From Fructobacillus cardui (GTDB lineage: Bacteria; Bacillota; Bacilli; Lactobacillales; Lactobacillaceae): a stretch of DNA of 64,000 bases. The first letter of the stretch is position 1. Each line of letters starts with the position of its first letter. A program made the position numbers and the translations under genes. Shown here piece by piece: positions 52,371-61,249 of the stretch. The notes below the pieces were generated by a model. It was not told the origin of the DNA and searched no databases. It saw only the letters and a list, made by a program, of their open reading frames with translations. Where the stretch lies: NCBI RefSeq assembly GCF_023218935.1, contig NZ_JAJIAL010000008.1. One strand, given 5' to 3'.

Positions 52371-52398
52371 TTGAAAAATCAGCTAATGTTGATATAGT
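52371..52398 (+). promoter_or_regulatory. Promoter of the deaminase-like gene
   Basis: TTGAAA (52371-52376), 16 bp, TATAGT (52393-52398), in an AT-rich stretch. Confidence 0.55.
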
Positions 52399-52442
52399 GA
52401 CTATTAAAAACGGCAACACTTTGCTTATACAGAAGAACTAAA

Positions 52443-52877
52443 ATGGATATTTGGGAAAGACTATTTACTAAGGCGGAAGTATTGTATAACCCTCATAATG
52501 TGTCACCATTTCTTTATGCCCAGCATGTTGTGACAGCGATAGAAGCAGATGACGGAAACATCTACACAGGATTTTGTTTTGAGGCCACGGCCGGCGTTTT
52601 TCATCTTTGTGCAGAACGTGCTGCTGCATTTAGTATGTTCCAACACAGTGGACAAACAAAAACAAAAAAAATCATCACCTTCAGGGACAGTGCACCAGCA
52701 AATGGTAATAGCATGCCTTGTGGCGCCTGCTTAGATTTCTTACTACAATTGAATAGTGAAAATAAAGCAACGCGCTTTATGGTGGACTTTAAAACTAGAG
52801 AAACTGTTGCCTTATCTGAACTGTTACCAAAGTGGTGGGGAGAAGACCGACTTGAGCGACTTGATGACATTCAATAG
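52443..52877 (+). CDS. Cytidine deaminase-like zinc protein
   Basis: 144 residues. Zinc motif of the CDA group: HLCAERAAAF (Cys ligand and catalytic Glu, about 59-68) and MPCGACLDFL (PCxxC, about 93-102). The N-terminal part (HNVSPFLYAQHVVTAIEADDGNIYTGFCFE) fits poorly with standard Cdd, so the substrate may not be cytidine; blasticidin-S deaminase-like relatives are another possibility. Shine-Dalgarno is weak. The surrounding DNA is more AT-rich than the rest of the window, a mild hint of transfer. Confidence 0.8.
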   Translation: MDIWERLFTKAEVLYNPHNVSPFLYAQHVVTAIEADDGNIYTGFCFEATAGVFHLCAERAAAFSMFQHSGQTKTKKIITFRDSAPANGNSMPCGACLDFLLQLNSENKATRFMVDFKTRETVALSELLPKWWGEDRLERLDDIQ

Positions 52878-52906
52878 CGGAAGCCACTAACTTCACCCGA
52901 ATTCAA

Positions 52907-52933
52907 AAAGACCAACTCAGAGTTGGTCTTTTG
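52907..52933 (+). terminator. Terminator of the deaminase-like gene
   Basis: Stem AAAAGACCAACTC / GAGTTGGTCTTTT with one-base loop centre. Confidence 0.8.
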
Positions 52934-52944
52934 TTTATGAACAG

Positions 52945-53436
52945 TTAACGTTGAGAATGTTTATGAATGAAATTAAATAGTTTCTCGATACGCTTTTGCC
53001 ATGTATAACGCATGTCAAATTGATATTGCCGATCTAATCGTTTTAATCGAGTAACTACGTAACTTACGATAAGACTACCAACGACAACTGGAATGAATCC
53101 CCAAATCGTCAGTCGAATAACATCTGTTGCTTCAAGAAATAAAATAATTACAAAACATAGATCTGCTAACAATAATCTACGATAAATTGGTTTAAAAAAT
53201 CCTTGAACATCTTTCTTCGTAAAACTATCTTTCATTTTTCCATCTTCCCTTAATAGCTCATCAAGCGATAAATCTAAAATATCGGATAGACAAATTAACA
53301 AATTAAAATCAGGATAATTTTTTCCATTTTCCCAGTGAGAAATTGTTGTCCTAGTCACAAACAGAAGGTTAGCTAACGTCTGCTGTGACATCCCTTTTTG
53401 TTTTCGTACTTGCTTTAAATGTTCCCCAAACTCCAT
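52945..53436 (-). CDS. XRE family regulator with C-terminal membrane segments
   Basis: 163 residues. HTH_3 domain at the N-terminus (MEFGEHLKQVRKQKGMSQQTLANLLFVTRTTISHWENGKNYPDF), linker, then two membrane segments (LLLADLCFVIILFLEATDVI and WGFIPVVVGSLIVSYVV) and a basic tail. This plan is common in Lactobacillales; targets unknown. ATG 53436 follows GGGGGAAGGG. Like the deaminase-like gene it is AT-rich. Confidence 0.82.
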   Translation of the reverse strand: MEFGEHLKQVRKQKGMSQQTLANLLFVTRTTISHWENGKNYPDFNLLICLSDILDLSLDELLREDGKMKDSFTKKDVQGFFKPIYRRLLLADLCFVIILFLEATDVIRLTIWGFIPVVVGSLIVSYVVTRLKRLDRQYQFDMRYTWQKRIEKLFNFIHKHSQR

Positions 53437-53543
53437 CACCCTTCCCCCTTTCAATTACTGCTAATAACCTATGATTATTATGAGTTAAAAAAGCAAATAA
53501 TAAAAGCAAGTACTTCTTACCCTTTCCTGGAACTACTTATTTT

Positions 53544-53587
53544 CAAGAAAAAACCGCCCCTCTCAACGCTGAGAAGGACGGGTTTTC
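53544..53587 (-). terminator. mleP terminator
   Basis: Stem AAAACCCGTCCTTCTCA / TGAGAGGGGCGGTTTT with small mismatches, on the minus strand. Confidence 0.75.
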
Positions 53588-53602
53588 TTACCGAAAGATA
53601 TC

Positions 53603-54559
53603 TTATTTAAAGAGCATTGTCGCAATGGTATTCACGACAGGCACAATCACCACAAAGAGAATGGTTGATGTGGTGACGACGTTCGTGGCGTACTTCACGT
53701 CACCATTAGCCTCATTGGCCAAGATTGGCAAAACAGCCAAAGCCGGTGTAGCAGCTTGCACTGCCAAGGTCTGAGCTTCAAGGTGTGGTAAGTGACCCAA
53801 AAAGCCGCCGGCAAAGACCAAAAGTGTCAACATAACGGCCGGTGCAAAGATAAAGCGCCCAACTAAGGCAACAACCGTGTCCTTGTCAAAGTGAATGCTT
53901 TTTAAGCCAGCATCCGAAAGGACAATACCAATGTAAATCAAGGACAATGGCGTCACCAAGTTACCAACGTAAGTCAGTGTTGACGTTGCAAAATCAGGAA
54001 CTGGAATGGCCAGGAGTAAGAAGGCCAAGGCCACCAAGAACCCAACTAATGGTGCGGGCAAAAGCTTCTTCCAATTGAAGGCCTTCTGTCCCTTATCCGG
54101 GCTATCGTTGGCGATAATCAAAGCACCAATGGCCCATGTTGAAATCGTGTTCATGACATAATAAACCAGGAAATACGACAACGCCTGATTTCCAAAAAGC
54201 GCCACATTTAAAGGTAAACCAATAAAGATGGTATTGGCATTGACGACAACGTTAATAAACGTCCCTTTGCGGCCAGGACGGACCTTGAAGACATAAGCCA
54301 AAATGTAGGCAACTAGATAGCTGATGGCAAATGAGAGAAAGGCGTAAACCAATCCTCCAGACAAGGACACTAATTTATCACGTGTCAAAAACTTTAAGAC
54401 CGACACAAAAATCGATGCCGGTAAGGCGATATTGGTAATCAAGCGGGAAATATTCCCGGAAAAGCTGTCAGCAAACCAACCCCGCTGGCGCAAAATAAAA
54501 CCAAGGGCAATCATCAAGATGATTGTCACAACACTTTCAATCGAATTCAAAAATGCCAT
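53603..54559 (-). CDS. mleP: Malate permease, AEC family (MleP)
   Basis: 318 residues, ten membrane segments, auxin-efflux-carrier fold with the two conserved parts VNANTIFIGLPLNVALFG and TPALAVLPILANEANGD. Downstream of the malolactic enzyme gene, so it should import L-malate or exchange malate and lactate. A hairpin terminator and two copies of AGCGCTGATTT lie between mleA and mleP, so mleP may have its own promoter or depend on read-through. Confidence 0.88.
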   Translation of the reverse strand: MAFLNSIESVVTIILMIALGFILRQRGWFADSFSGNISRLITNIALPASIFVSVLKFLTRDKLVSLSGGLVYAFLSFAISYLVAYILAYVFKVRPGRKGTFINVVVNANTIFIGLPLNVALFGNQALSYFLVYYVMNTISTWAIGALIIANDSPDKGQKAFNWKKLLPAPLVGFLVALAFLLLAIPVPDFATSTLTYVGNLVTPLSLIYIGIVLSDAGLKSIHFDKDTVVALVGRFIFAPAVMLTLLVFAGGFLGHLPHLEAQTLAVQAATPALAVLPILANEANGDVKYATNVVTTSTILFVVIVPVVNTIATMLFK

Positions 54560-54612
54560 AAAAACTCCCTTCTACGGGTGGCGCCTGATTATCACAGCCC
54601 CATCCACTTCTC

Positions 54613-54635
54613 AGCGCTGATTTGAGCGCTGATTT
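54613..54635 (-). repeat. Tandem AGCGCTGATTT repeat before mleP
   Basis: AGCGCTGATTT at 54613-54623 and 54625-54635, one base apart. Contains the AAATCAG core on the minus strand. Confidence 0.6.
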
Positions 54636-54670
54636 CCCATAAACTTCACTATTCTAAAAAGATTAATACG

Positions 54671-54695
54671 CAAAAAAGGACTTAACGTCCTTTTC
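54671..54695 (-). terminator. mleA terminator
   Basis: Stem AAAAGGAC / GTCCTTTT with 5-nt loop, continuing into TT on the minus strand. Confidence 0.65.
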
Positions 54696-54736
54696 TGTGT
54701 GTTGTTGCTTTGCTTTGTTTTTTTGTAAGTTAAATC

Positions 54737-56359
54737 TTAGTACTTAGGTTCCCACTTCAAGTCTTCGATGGCCTTCTTCACGTCGGCGATCTCTTCCTTC
54801 GTGATCTTCTGGTCAACAGCTGACTGAGCAGTGGCGATAGCAACTGTCTCTGAGAAGACAGTCAACTTTGAAACTGGTGGCAAAACGGCTGCCCCTGGCT
54901 TTGATGCATCAACAATACCACCCAATGAGTGAGCAGCGGCTGAAATCATTTCATCATTCAAAACCTTTGCAGTTGAGGCGATTGTTCCAAGACCAAGTCC
55001 TGGGTATACCAAGGCGTTGTTAGCTTGACCGATTTCGTAAGTAACACCCTTGTATTCGATTGGGTCAACTGGAATTCCAGTCGCAATCAAGGCCTTACCA
55101 TCAGTCCATTCAAGCAAATCTTCAGCCTTTGCTTCAGCCAACTTCGTTGGGTTTGACAATGGGAAGATAACTGGACGCTCAGTGTGAGCAGCCATTTCTT
55201 GTACAATTTCCTTGGTAAAGGCACCTGGTTGAGTTGAAGTTCCAACCATGATTGTTGGGTGAATTTCCTTCACAACAGCTGCCAAGTTTGTCAAATCAGC
55301 AGCGTTTGCGAATTCTGAACGTGAGCGGGCGAATGGCTTTTGTTCAGGAGTCAAATCATCCATGTCGTCGAAGAGCAAACCTTGCTTGTCCACCATGTAG
55401 ATGTGCTTGCGAGCTTCTTCTTCAGACAAACCTTCTTGCAACATTTCTTCGAACATCCGGTTGGCGATACCTGCACCGGCTGAACCTGCACCGAATGTCA
55501 AGTAAGTCTGGTCAGACAACTTTTCACCAGTGATAGTCATGGCACCCAAAGCAGCTGCCAAAGTGATGATTCCAGTTCCCTGGATGTCATCGTTAAATGT
55601 TGTAATCTTGTCCTTATACTTGTCCAAGATAACAGCGGCGTTTGAACGGCCAAAGTCTTCCCAGTGCAAGTACAAGTTAGGGAACAAGTTTTCAGCAGCT
55701 TCAACAAAGCTGTCAACAAATTCCGTATACTTTTCGCCGCGAACACGTTCGTGACGGTTACCCAAGTACATGTCGTTGTCCAACAATGATTGGTTGTTTG
55801 TTCCGTTATCCAAGACAACAGGCAAAACGTTTTCAGGGTTAACACCGGCAGCCGCCGTATAAACCATCAACTTACCAACGGCGATATCAACACCGTTCGT
55901 TCCCCAATCACCGATACCCAAGATTCCTTCGGCATCTGTGACAACAATCAACTTGATGTCACGGCCATTGGCACCAGCCTTCAAGGCTGATTCCATAACG
56001 TCTGGTTCGTCGATTGACAAGTAAACAGCGTTTTGTGGGTCAACAAACAATTCTGAGTAGTTTTCAATCGTGTCAGCAATCACTGGATCATAAACGATTG
56101 GCATAAACTCAACCACGTGTTGCCCGAACAAGTAGTAAAACAATGTGTGGTTTGTGTTGAAGATTTCCATCAAGAACAAGCGCTTTTCCAAATCAGAAGG
56201 CTTTGATTGGTATTGTGCGTATGCTTGTGCTGATTGTTCTTCCAAAGTTTGCACGCGGGGAGGCAAAAGACCGGCAACGCCGAGTTCCTTACGTTCTTCC
56301 ATCGTGAACCCTGTTCCCTTGTTCAAGAAGGGATTATTTAAAATCTCAATTGGTGTCAT
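54737..56359 (-). CDS. mleA: Malolactic enzyme
   Basis: NAD- and Mn-dependent conversion of L-malate to L-lactate and CO2, which raises pH and generates proton motive force with MleP. 540 residues, same length as Oenococcus MleA and nearly identical in many blocks: EIFNTNHTLFYYLFGQHVVEFMPIVYDP, VVTDAEGILGIGDWGTNGVDI, THNDDIQGTG-like FNDDIQGTGIITLAAALGAM, FGAGSAGAGIANRM and FPLSNPTKLAEAKAEDLLEWT. It is malolactic rather than malic enzyme on that similarity. AAGGAG precedes the ATG. Divergent from mleR. Confidence 0.95.
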   Translation of the reverse strand: MTPIEILNNPFLNKGTGFTMEERKELGVAGLLPPRVQTLEEQSAQAYAQYQSKPSDLEKRLFLMEIFNTNHTLFYYLFGQHVVEFMPIVYDPVIADTIENYSELFVDPQNAVYLSIDEPDVMESALKAGANGRDIKLIVVTDAEGILGIGDWGTNGVDIAVGKLMVYTAAAGVNPENVLPVVLDNGTNNQSLLDNDMYLGNRHERVRGEKYTEFVDSFVEAAENLFPNLYLHWEDFGRSNAAVILDKYKDKITTFNDDIQGTGIITLAAALGAMTITGEKLSDQTYLTFGAGSAGAGIANRMFEEMLQEGLSEEEARKHIYMVDKQGLLFDDMDDLTPEQKPFARSRSEFANAADLTNLAAVVKEIHPTIMVGTSTQPGAFTKEIVQEMAAHTERPVIFPLSNPTKLAEAKAEDLLEWTDGKALIATGIPVDPIEYKGVTYEIGQANNALVYPGLGLGTIASTAKVLNDEMISAAAHSLGGIVDASKPGAAVLPPVSKLTVFSETVAIATAQSAVDQKITKEEIADVKKAIEDLKWEPKY

Positions 56360-56423
56360 GAGATAGGCTCCTTTTTTCTTTGTTTTTTAACTCAAATCAA
56401 AGTTCGAATTACTTAACGCTGTT

Positions 56424-56453
56424 ATTCTACAACCCATAAAAATTTATAGTCAA
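56424..56453 (-). promoter_or_regulatory. mleA promoter with LysR-like dyad
   Basis: Minus strand TTGACT (56448-56453), 18 bp, TAGAAT (56424-56429). The spacer contains the palindrome ATAAA-AA-TTTAT (about 56436-56447), a possible MleR half-site region. Confidence 0.5.
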
Positions 56454-56513
56454 ACAGGTGGCATACCCTCACTTTTCCCTATAATTAACCAAGGGGAGGT
56501 TGACAGATTTTGC

Positions 56514-56519
56514 TATAAT
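56514..56519 (+). promoter_or_regulatory. Extended -10 of mleR
   Basis: TGCTATAAT, 43 nt upstream of the TTG start. TTGACA at 56500-56505 is too close to serve as its -35. Confidence 0.45.
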
Positions 56520-56562
56520 AGAAGGTAAGCTTGAATGTTAAGAACTGAATTTGGAGAGAACC

Positions 56563-57480
56563 TTGCGCATAACTGATTTACAATACTATTTAGCCCTCGC
56601 AACCTACCGAAACTTTTCTCAGGTTTCTGAAAAATTCGGGATTTCCCAGCCAACGGTGTCGCTTGCGATGCAGCGGTTGGAAAAAGAGCTTGGCGCCAAG
56701 CTCATTTTGCGACAGGCAGCGCATAAAAACGTGACGCTGACCCATGCCGGCAAAGTTTTGCGACAACATGCTACCTTGATTGTGGAACAGTACCAGGTTG
56801 CCCAAACGGAGATCAAACGCGACAGTGAGGAATCACTTTTGATTGGTTTGCCACCCATTATTCAAGTTGCTTACTTTCCAGCCATTGCAACGGTCTTATC
56901 TGACGATTCACTCGCCCATTTGAAAACAGTTGAAGTCGGGGCCCAAGAGGCTATCGACCAGTTAAAAAATGGTGAGCTCGACGCTTCCTTTGTCGGCTAT
57001 CTCGATAACATCGATCAAAGCGAATTCAATTTAATCGCCTTTGACGAGCAGCCCTTTGCTATTTTGGCTGCCGACGACTACCCCGTGGTTCAAAAAGGGT
57101 CCGTGTCATTTGAAGACATCAAAGACGAAAGATTCATCCTACTGAAAGGTAACTTCGTTCATACCCAGGCTTTCGACCAGTTGGCCCGAGCCGCCCATTT
57201 TCATGCCAACGTTTTGTTTAATTCCTCGGAACCCTACGGAATTCTAAGCCTGATTCGACAAAATCGTGGGATTGGCTTTATGGTCCACCACCCAGCGTTA
57301 ACTTTCCCGGGCGTGACCGCATTGCCAATCACAGATGACGACCAGCCCATGTTTAAGGTCGGCTTTGCTTACCGAAAAGACACTGTCTTAACGGATGCGC
57401 AACAGCAGATTTTTGATGAGCTCTTGGCCGCCACCAAAATTGGACGGCCGGATCACAAAACACCCCCACTGGAGGAATGA
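56563..57480 (+). CDS. mleR: LysR family regulator of malolactic fermentation (MleR)
   Basis: 305 residues. N-terminal HTH (LQYYLALATYRNFSQVSEKFGISQPTVSLAMQRLEKELGAKLILR) and C-terminal type 2 periplasmic-binding-like effector domain. Divergent from mleA, the standard arrangement of the malate-responsive activator. Start is TTG 56563, 8 nt after GGAGAG. The next gene's start codons overlap its TGA. Confidence 0.9.
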   Translation: MRITDLQYYLALATYRNFSQVSEKFGISQPTVSLAMQRLEKELGAKLILRQAAHKNVTLTHAGKVLRQHATLIVEQYQVAQTEIKRDSEESLLIGLPPIIQVAYFPAIATVLSDDSLAHLKTVEVGAQEAIDQLKNGELDASFVGYLDNIDQSEFNLIAFDEQPFAILAADDYPVVQKGSVSFEDIKDERFILLKGNFVHTQAFDQLARAAHFHANVLFNSSEPYGILSLIRQNRGIGFMVHHPALTFPGVTALPITDDDQPMFKVGFAYRKDTVLTDAQQQIFDELLAATKIGRPDHKTPPLEE

Positions 57481-57482
57481 TA

Positions 57483-58388
57483 ATGCAAAAGAAGAAAACA
57501 ACCATCGTGGTCACAATCTTAGTACTGATTTTGGCCGTCGTTGATGGATTAGTTGCTTGGCAAAGCAACAGTCAAAAAGATGACAAAAAATCTGACAAAT
57601 TAACCATTGTCGCTTCAACGAACGTCTATGCCGAATTGGCCAAGACGGTTGCCGGCGACCACGCTAATGTTTCAGCCATTATTACCAAGCAATCCGTTTC
57701 ACCGGAAGATTATGAACCAACCAACGTAGTGGCTAAAAAGGTTGCCAAGGCGGACATCGCCTTTGGAAACGGCTTGGGCTACGATGCTTGGTTGCAGAAA
57801 TTAGCTAAGACATCGAAGTCAACCCAAGTGCTCTATGTTGGTAACGATATTTTGAACAAGAAGTCTGGATCAAACCCCCACTTGTGGAATGATCCAGAAA
57901 ACATGATTAAGGCCGCTCAAGGATTAGCTGACACGCTCAGCAAGAAGGATCCAAAGCACAAGGCCGATTACGAAGCCAACGCCAAGGCCTACGCCACAAA
58001 GCTTAAGCCAGTGACCGACAAGATTGCCGAATTGAAGTCAGAAGTTGCTGGTAAAGAAGTCATGGAAACTGAGCCAGTTTACGAATACATGTTGGACGCC
58101 TTGGGCGCCAACGTGGTCGGAACTGATTTCGCCGAAGCCATTGAAGAAGGAAACGACCCTTCTCCAGCTGTCTTGACGGACATCCAAAACAAGATTAAGA
58201 ACCATGAACTCGCCTTCTTGGTTTACAACACGCAAACCACAGGCGGCACAGTTGATAAAATCGTTAAATTGGCCAAGGATAACAATATCCCAATCGTCAA
58301 GGTGACGGAAACTTCACCAGAAAAGACTTCTTACGTTGACTGGAAGCTCAGTGAATTGAAGCAAGTCCAAGAAATTGTTGCTAAGTAA
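57483..58388 (+). CDS. Zinc/manganese ABC-type substrate-binding protein, ZnuA-like
   Basis: 301 residues, cluster 9 metal-binding protein. LTIVASTNVYAELAKTVAGDHANVSAII, NPHLWNDPENMIKAAQGLADTL (His ligand) and ETEPVYEYMLDALG. The first His of the family (P-H-D/E-Y-E-P) is Glu here (PEDYEP), so metal choice may differ. The N-terminus is an uncleaved-looking anchor with no lipobox cysteine. No permease or ATPase genes are adjacent, so it is an orphan component. ATG 57483 has GGAGG 7 nt upstream; it overlaps the mleR end region and may be coupled to it. Confidence 0.85.
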   Translation: MQKKKTTIVVTILVLILAVVDGLVAWQSNSQKDDKKSDKLTIVASTNVYAELAKTVAGDHANVSAIITKQSVSPEDYEPTNVVAKKVAKADIAFGNGLGYDAWLQKLAKTSKSTQVLYVGNDILNKKSGSNPHLWNDPENMIKAAQGLADTLSKKDPKHKADYEANAKAYATKLKPVTDKIAELKSEVAGKEVMETEPVYEYMLDALGANVVGTDFAEAIEEGNDPSPAVLTDIQNKIKNHELAFLVYNTQTTGGTVDKIVKLAKDNNIPIVKVTETSPEKTSYVDWKLSELKQVQEIVAK

Positions 58389-58434
58389 AAATCAGCAAAT
58401 AAAAAGAGCGAAGGACGAATTCCTTCATTCTGAT

Positions 58435-58468
58435 GAACACCGAACAAAGCTGTTCGGTGTTTTTTTAT
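58435..58468 (+). terminator. Terminator of the ZnuA-like gene
   Basis: Stem AACACCGAACA / TGTTCGGTGTT followed by TTTTT. Confidence 0.85.
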
Positions 58469-58525
58469 TTGCCTGAATGAACGCAGACCCTGTGGCTAGC
58501 GGTTATTCTGAAAAATTGACGACGC

Positions 58526-59908
58526 TTACCGTGTTGCCAGTAGCTCTTGTCCCCGGCTGATTTCCTTGAGGACGTTGGCAACGGCCGTGCCACCAAGCGA
58601 CGTCCGACGATTAACGGCGGCCTTGGAAGTCAAATCTTCATAGACATCTTCTTCGATATGGCTGTCGGCGGCCCGGAAATCTACCAACGACATTTCATTG
58701 AGTGTTTGCCCCGTTTGGATGCCCTTCAAAACTAACTCACCGACAACCGCATGCGCTTGACGGAAAGGCACACCCTTCGTGGCCAAGTAGTCAGCCAATT
58801 CGGTGGCGTTCGAGAAGTCATCCTTCGTGGCAGCTTCCATCCGGTCAGCGTGGACCGTCATCGTTGATAACATTCCCGTAAAGACCTTCACGGAGGCCAA
58901 AATGGTGTCCATTACCTCGAATGTGGCTGCCTTATCTTCCTGCATATCCTTGTTATAAGCCAGTGGCAATCCCTTCATAACCGTCAACAATCCCATCAAG
59001 CTCCCAAAGACGTGGCCGGTCTTGCCTCGCACGAGTTCGGCAAAGTCCGCATTCTTCTTTTGGGGCATAATCGATGATCCGGTTGAGAAGTTGTCTGAAA
59101 GTTCAATGTAATTGAACTCGTAGGTCCCCCATAAAATCAGTTCCTCCGCCATCCGGGACAAATGCACCATCAAAATCGAGGCATTCGAGAGAAACTCGAG
59201 GGCGAAATCCCGATCCGAAACAGCATCCAAACTATTGTGATAGATGGCATCGAAGCCCAATTCGTCAGCGACCAGTTGACGGTCAATTGGGAAGGTCGTG
59301 CCCGCCAAGGCAGCAGCGCCCAATGGCAGCATATTCGTATGCTTTTCGTTAAATTCGAACCGTTCAAAATCACGCTGGAACATTTCGAAGTAGGCCAAAA
59401 GGTAGTGCCCATAGCTAATGGGCTGGGCGTGTTGCATGTGCGTATAGCCCGGCATAATCACATCCGCGTGCTTCTTGGCTAAGTCAAGGAGAGTCTGCTG
59501 CAATTCCGTGATGGCTTCCTTGACTGCTGGTAAGCGGTGCTTCACCCACAAATGAAAGTCCGTCGCCACCTGGTCATTCCGTGACCTACCCGTATGCAGC
59601 TGGCCCGCCACTGGACCAATCTTTTTCGTCAACAAGGACTCAATATTCAAGTGGATATCCTCATTCGCAACCGAAAATTCCACCTTGCCAGTGGCCAAAT
59701 CAGCCTGAATGTCGTGCAGGCCGGCACTGATTTGCTCAGCTTCTTCAACCGAAATAATGCCTTGCTGGCCTAACATTTTCACGTGGGCCAATGAACCCTC
59801 CAGGTCTTCTTCTGCCAACCGGTAATCAAAGCCGATTGAGGCGCCAAATTCATCGACCCATTCTGCTGCTTTGCCGGTAAACCGGCCACCCCATAATTTA
59901 TCGGACAT
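58526..59908 (-). CDS. argH: Argininosuccinate lyase
   Basis: Last step of arginine synthesis, 460 residues. Family signature GSSIMPQKKNAD with the catalytic Ser, plus NEDIHLNIE, HTGRSRNDQVATD and GYTHMQHAQPISYGHYL. Follows argG by 11 nt on the same transcript. No other arginine biosynthesis genes are in the window. Confidence 0.97.
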   Translation of the reverse strand: MSDKLWGGRFTGKAAEWVDEFGASIGFDYRLAEEDLEGSLAHVKMLGQQGIISVEEAEQISAGLHDIQADLATGKVEFSVANEDIHLNIESLLTKKIGPVAGQLHTGRSRNDQVATDFHLWVKHRLPAVKEAITELQQTLLDLAKKHADVIMPGYTHMQHAQPISYGHYLLAYFEMFQRDFERFEFNEKHTNMLPLGAAALAGTTFPIDRQLVADELGFDAIYHNSLDAVSDRDFALEFLSNASILMVHLSRMAEELILWGTYEFNYIELSDNFSTGSSIMPQKKNADFAELVRGKTGHVFGSLMGLLTVMKGLPLAYNKDMQEDKAATFEVMDTILASVKVFTGMLSTMTVHADRMEAATKDDFSNATELADYLATKGVPFRQAHAVVGELVLKGIQTGQTLNEMSLVDFRAADSHIEEDVYEDLTSKAAVNRRTSLGGTAVANVLKEISRGQELLATR

Positions 59909-59919
59909 TTGATTCTCTC

Positions 59920-61134
59920 CTATTTCTTTTGTTCTGAATGGACGTGGTTGACTTGCTCAAAGACCATGCTTGGCAATGACCACAACTTAATGAATCCACC
60001 AGCAGCGACTTGATCAAAGCTATCAGCCGCTGTATATGTGGCTAAGTTTTTGTTGTACAGTGAGTTTTCCTCAGACTTCCGTGCAACGGCAACGGCTTGT
60101 CCCTTGTACAACTTCATCTTGACTGTCCCGTTCACAACCTGTTGTGTCTGGTCCATGAAGGCCTGTAAGGCATCAAAGAGTGGCGTAATCAACAAAGCAT
60201 TGTAAATCAGGTCCGTCACCTTCTGTTCCAACAAAGGCTTGTAGTGCGCAACGTCACGCTCCAACGTCAAGTCTTCCAAGTCCTTGTGAGCAGCCATAAT
60301 CACAGCTGCGGCTGGTGCTTCATAAACTTCACGAGACTTAATGCCAACCAAACGGTTTTCAATCTTATCAATCCGGCCAATGCCATTGGCACCGGCAATC
60401 TGATTTATCTTGACAATCAACTGAGCCAAGGTCATCTTTTCACCATCAAGTGCAACTGGCAAGCCTTCTTCAAAGGTCAAGTCCAAGAATGTTGCTTCCT
60501 CCGGTGCATCTTCTGGTGCAACCGTCATCCCCCAAGCATCATCGGGTGCCATGTTCCAAGGATCTTCGAGGATGCCGGTTTCGTTAGCACGGCCCCACAA
60601 GTTGGCATCAATTGAGTATGGTGATTGCTTACCGATTGGCACTGGAACGTTGTGGTCCTTAGCGTAATCGATTTCTTCTTCACGCGACCAGTGGAAGTCC
60701 CGAATTGGGGCCTCGATAGTCAAATCAGGATCCAAGGCGTGGATGGCAGCTTCAAAACGAACCTGATCGTTTCCCTTACCAGTTGAACCGTGGGCAATGG
60801 CATCTGCCCCGTTTTCATGAGCAATCTCAACTAATTTCTTAATAATCAATGGGCGTGAAAGAGCTGAAACCAAAGGATAAGCGCCTTCATACAAGGCGTT
60901 GGCCTTGATCACTGGTGCCACGTATTCGTTGGCGAATTCTTCCTTACCATCAACAACGATTGACTGGGCTGCACCAACTTGGAGGCCCTTCTTTTGGATT
61001 TCATCCAAATCCTTACCACCTTGACCAACGTCCAAGACAACGGCGATCACTTCATAACCCTTATCAATCAACCATGGAATGGCCACAGAAGTATCTAATC
61101 CACCTGAATATGCCAATACGATTTTCTTTGTCAT
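59920..61134 (-). CDS. argG: Argininosuccinate synthase
   Basis: Joins citrulline and aspartate with ATP, 404 residues. ATP loop VLAYSGGLDTSVAIPWL, GSTGKGNDQVRFE, and SPYSIDANLWGRANETG. AGAGG precedes the ATG by about 9 nt. No clear ARG box was found in the 115-bp upstream gap. Confidence 0.97.
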   Translation of the reverse strand: MTKKIVLAYSGGLDTSVAIPWLIDKGYEVIAVVLDVGQGGKDLDEIQKKGLQVGAAQSIVVDGKEEFANEYVAPVIKANALYEGAYPLVSALSRPLIIKKLVEIAHENGADAIAHGSTGKGNDQVRFEAAIHALDPDLTIEAPIRDFHWSREEEIDYAKDHNVPVPIGKQSPYSIDANLWGRANETGILEDPWNMAPDDAWGMTVAPEDAPEEATFLDLTFEEGLPVALDGEKMTLAQLIVKINQIAGANGIGRIDKIENRLVGIKSREVYEAPAAAVIMAAHKDLEDLTLERDVAHYKPLLEQKVTDLIYNALLITPLFDALQAFMDQTQQVVNGTVKMKLYKGQAVAVARKSEENSLYNKNLATYTAADSFDQVAAGGFIKLWSLPSMVFEQVNHVHSEQKK

Positions 61135-61249
61135 GTTATTTTTCCTCTATTGTTCAATCAAGTTCACTTGTTTATTGGGATAACCGCTTGGGCTGCGTAT
61201 GAGCCGCTAAACTACTAACCCCACTTTCTCAACGGTTCAGCCAACTGAT

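Noticed and set aside
52190..52441. 83-codon plus-strand ORF before the deaminase-like gene
   Set aside because: No Shine-Dalgarno, AT-rich composition, and a good promoter (52371-52398) for the next gene lies inside it.
54737..56359. NAD-dependent malic enzyme
   Set aside because: Length and sequence match malolactic enzymes and the gene sits with mleR and mleP.
61135..61249. ARG box before argG
   Set aside because: No pair of ArgR-type half-sites at proper spacing could be made out.
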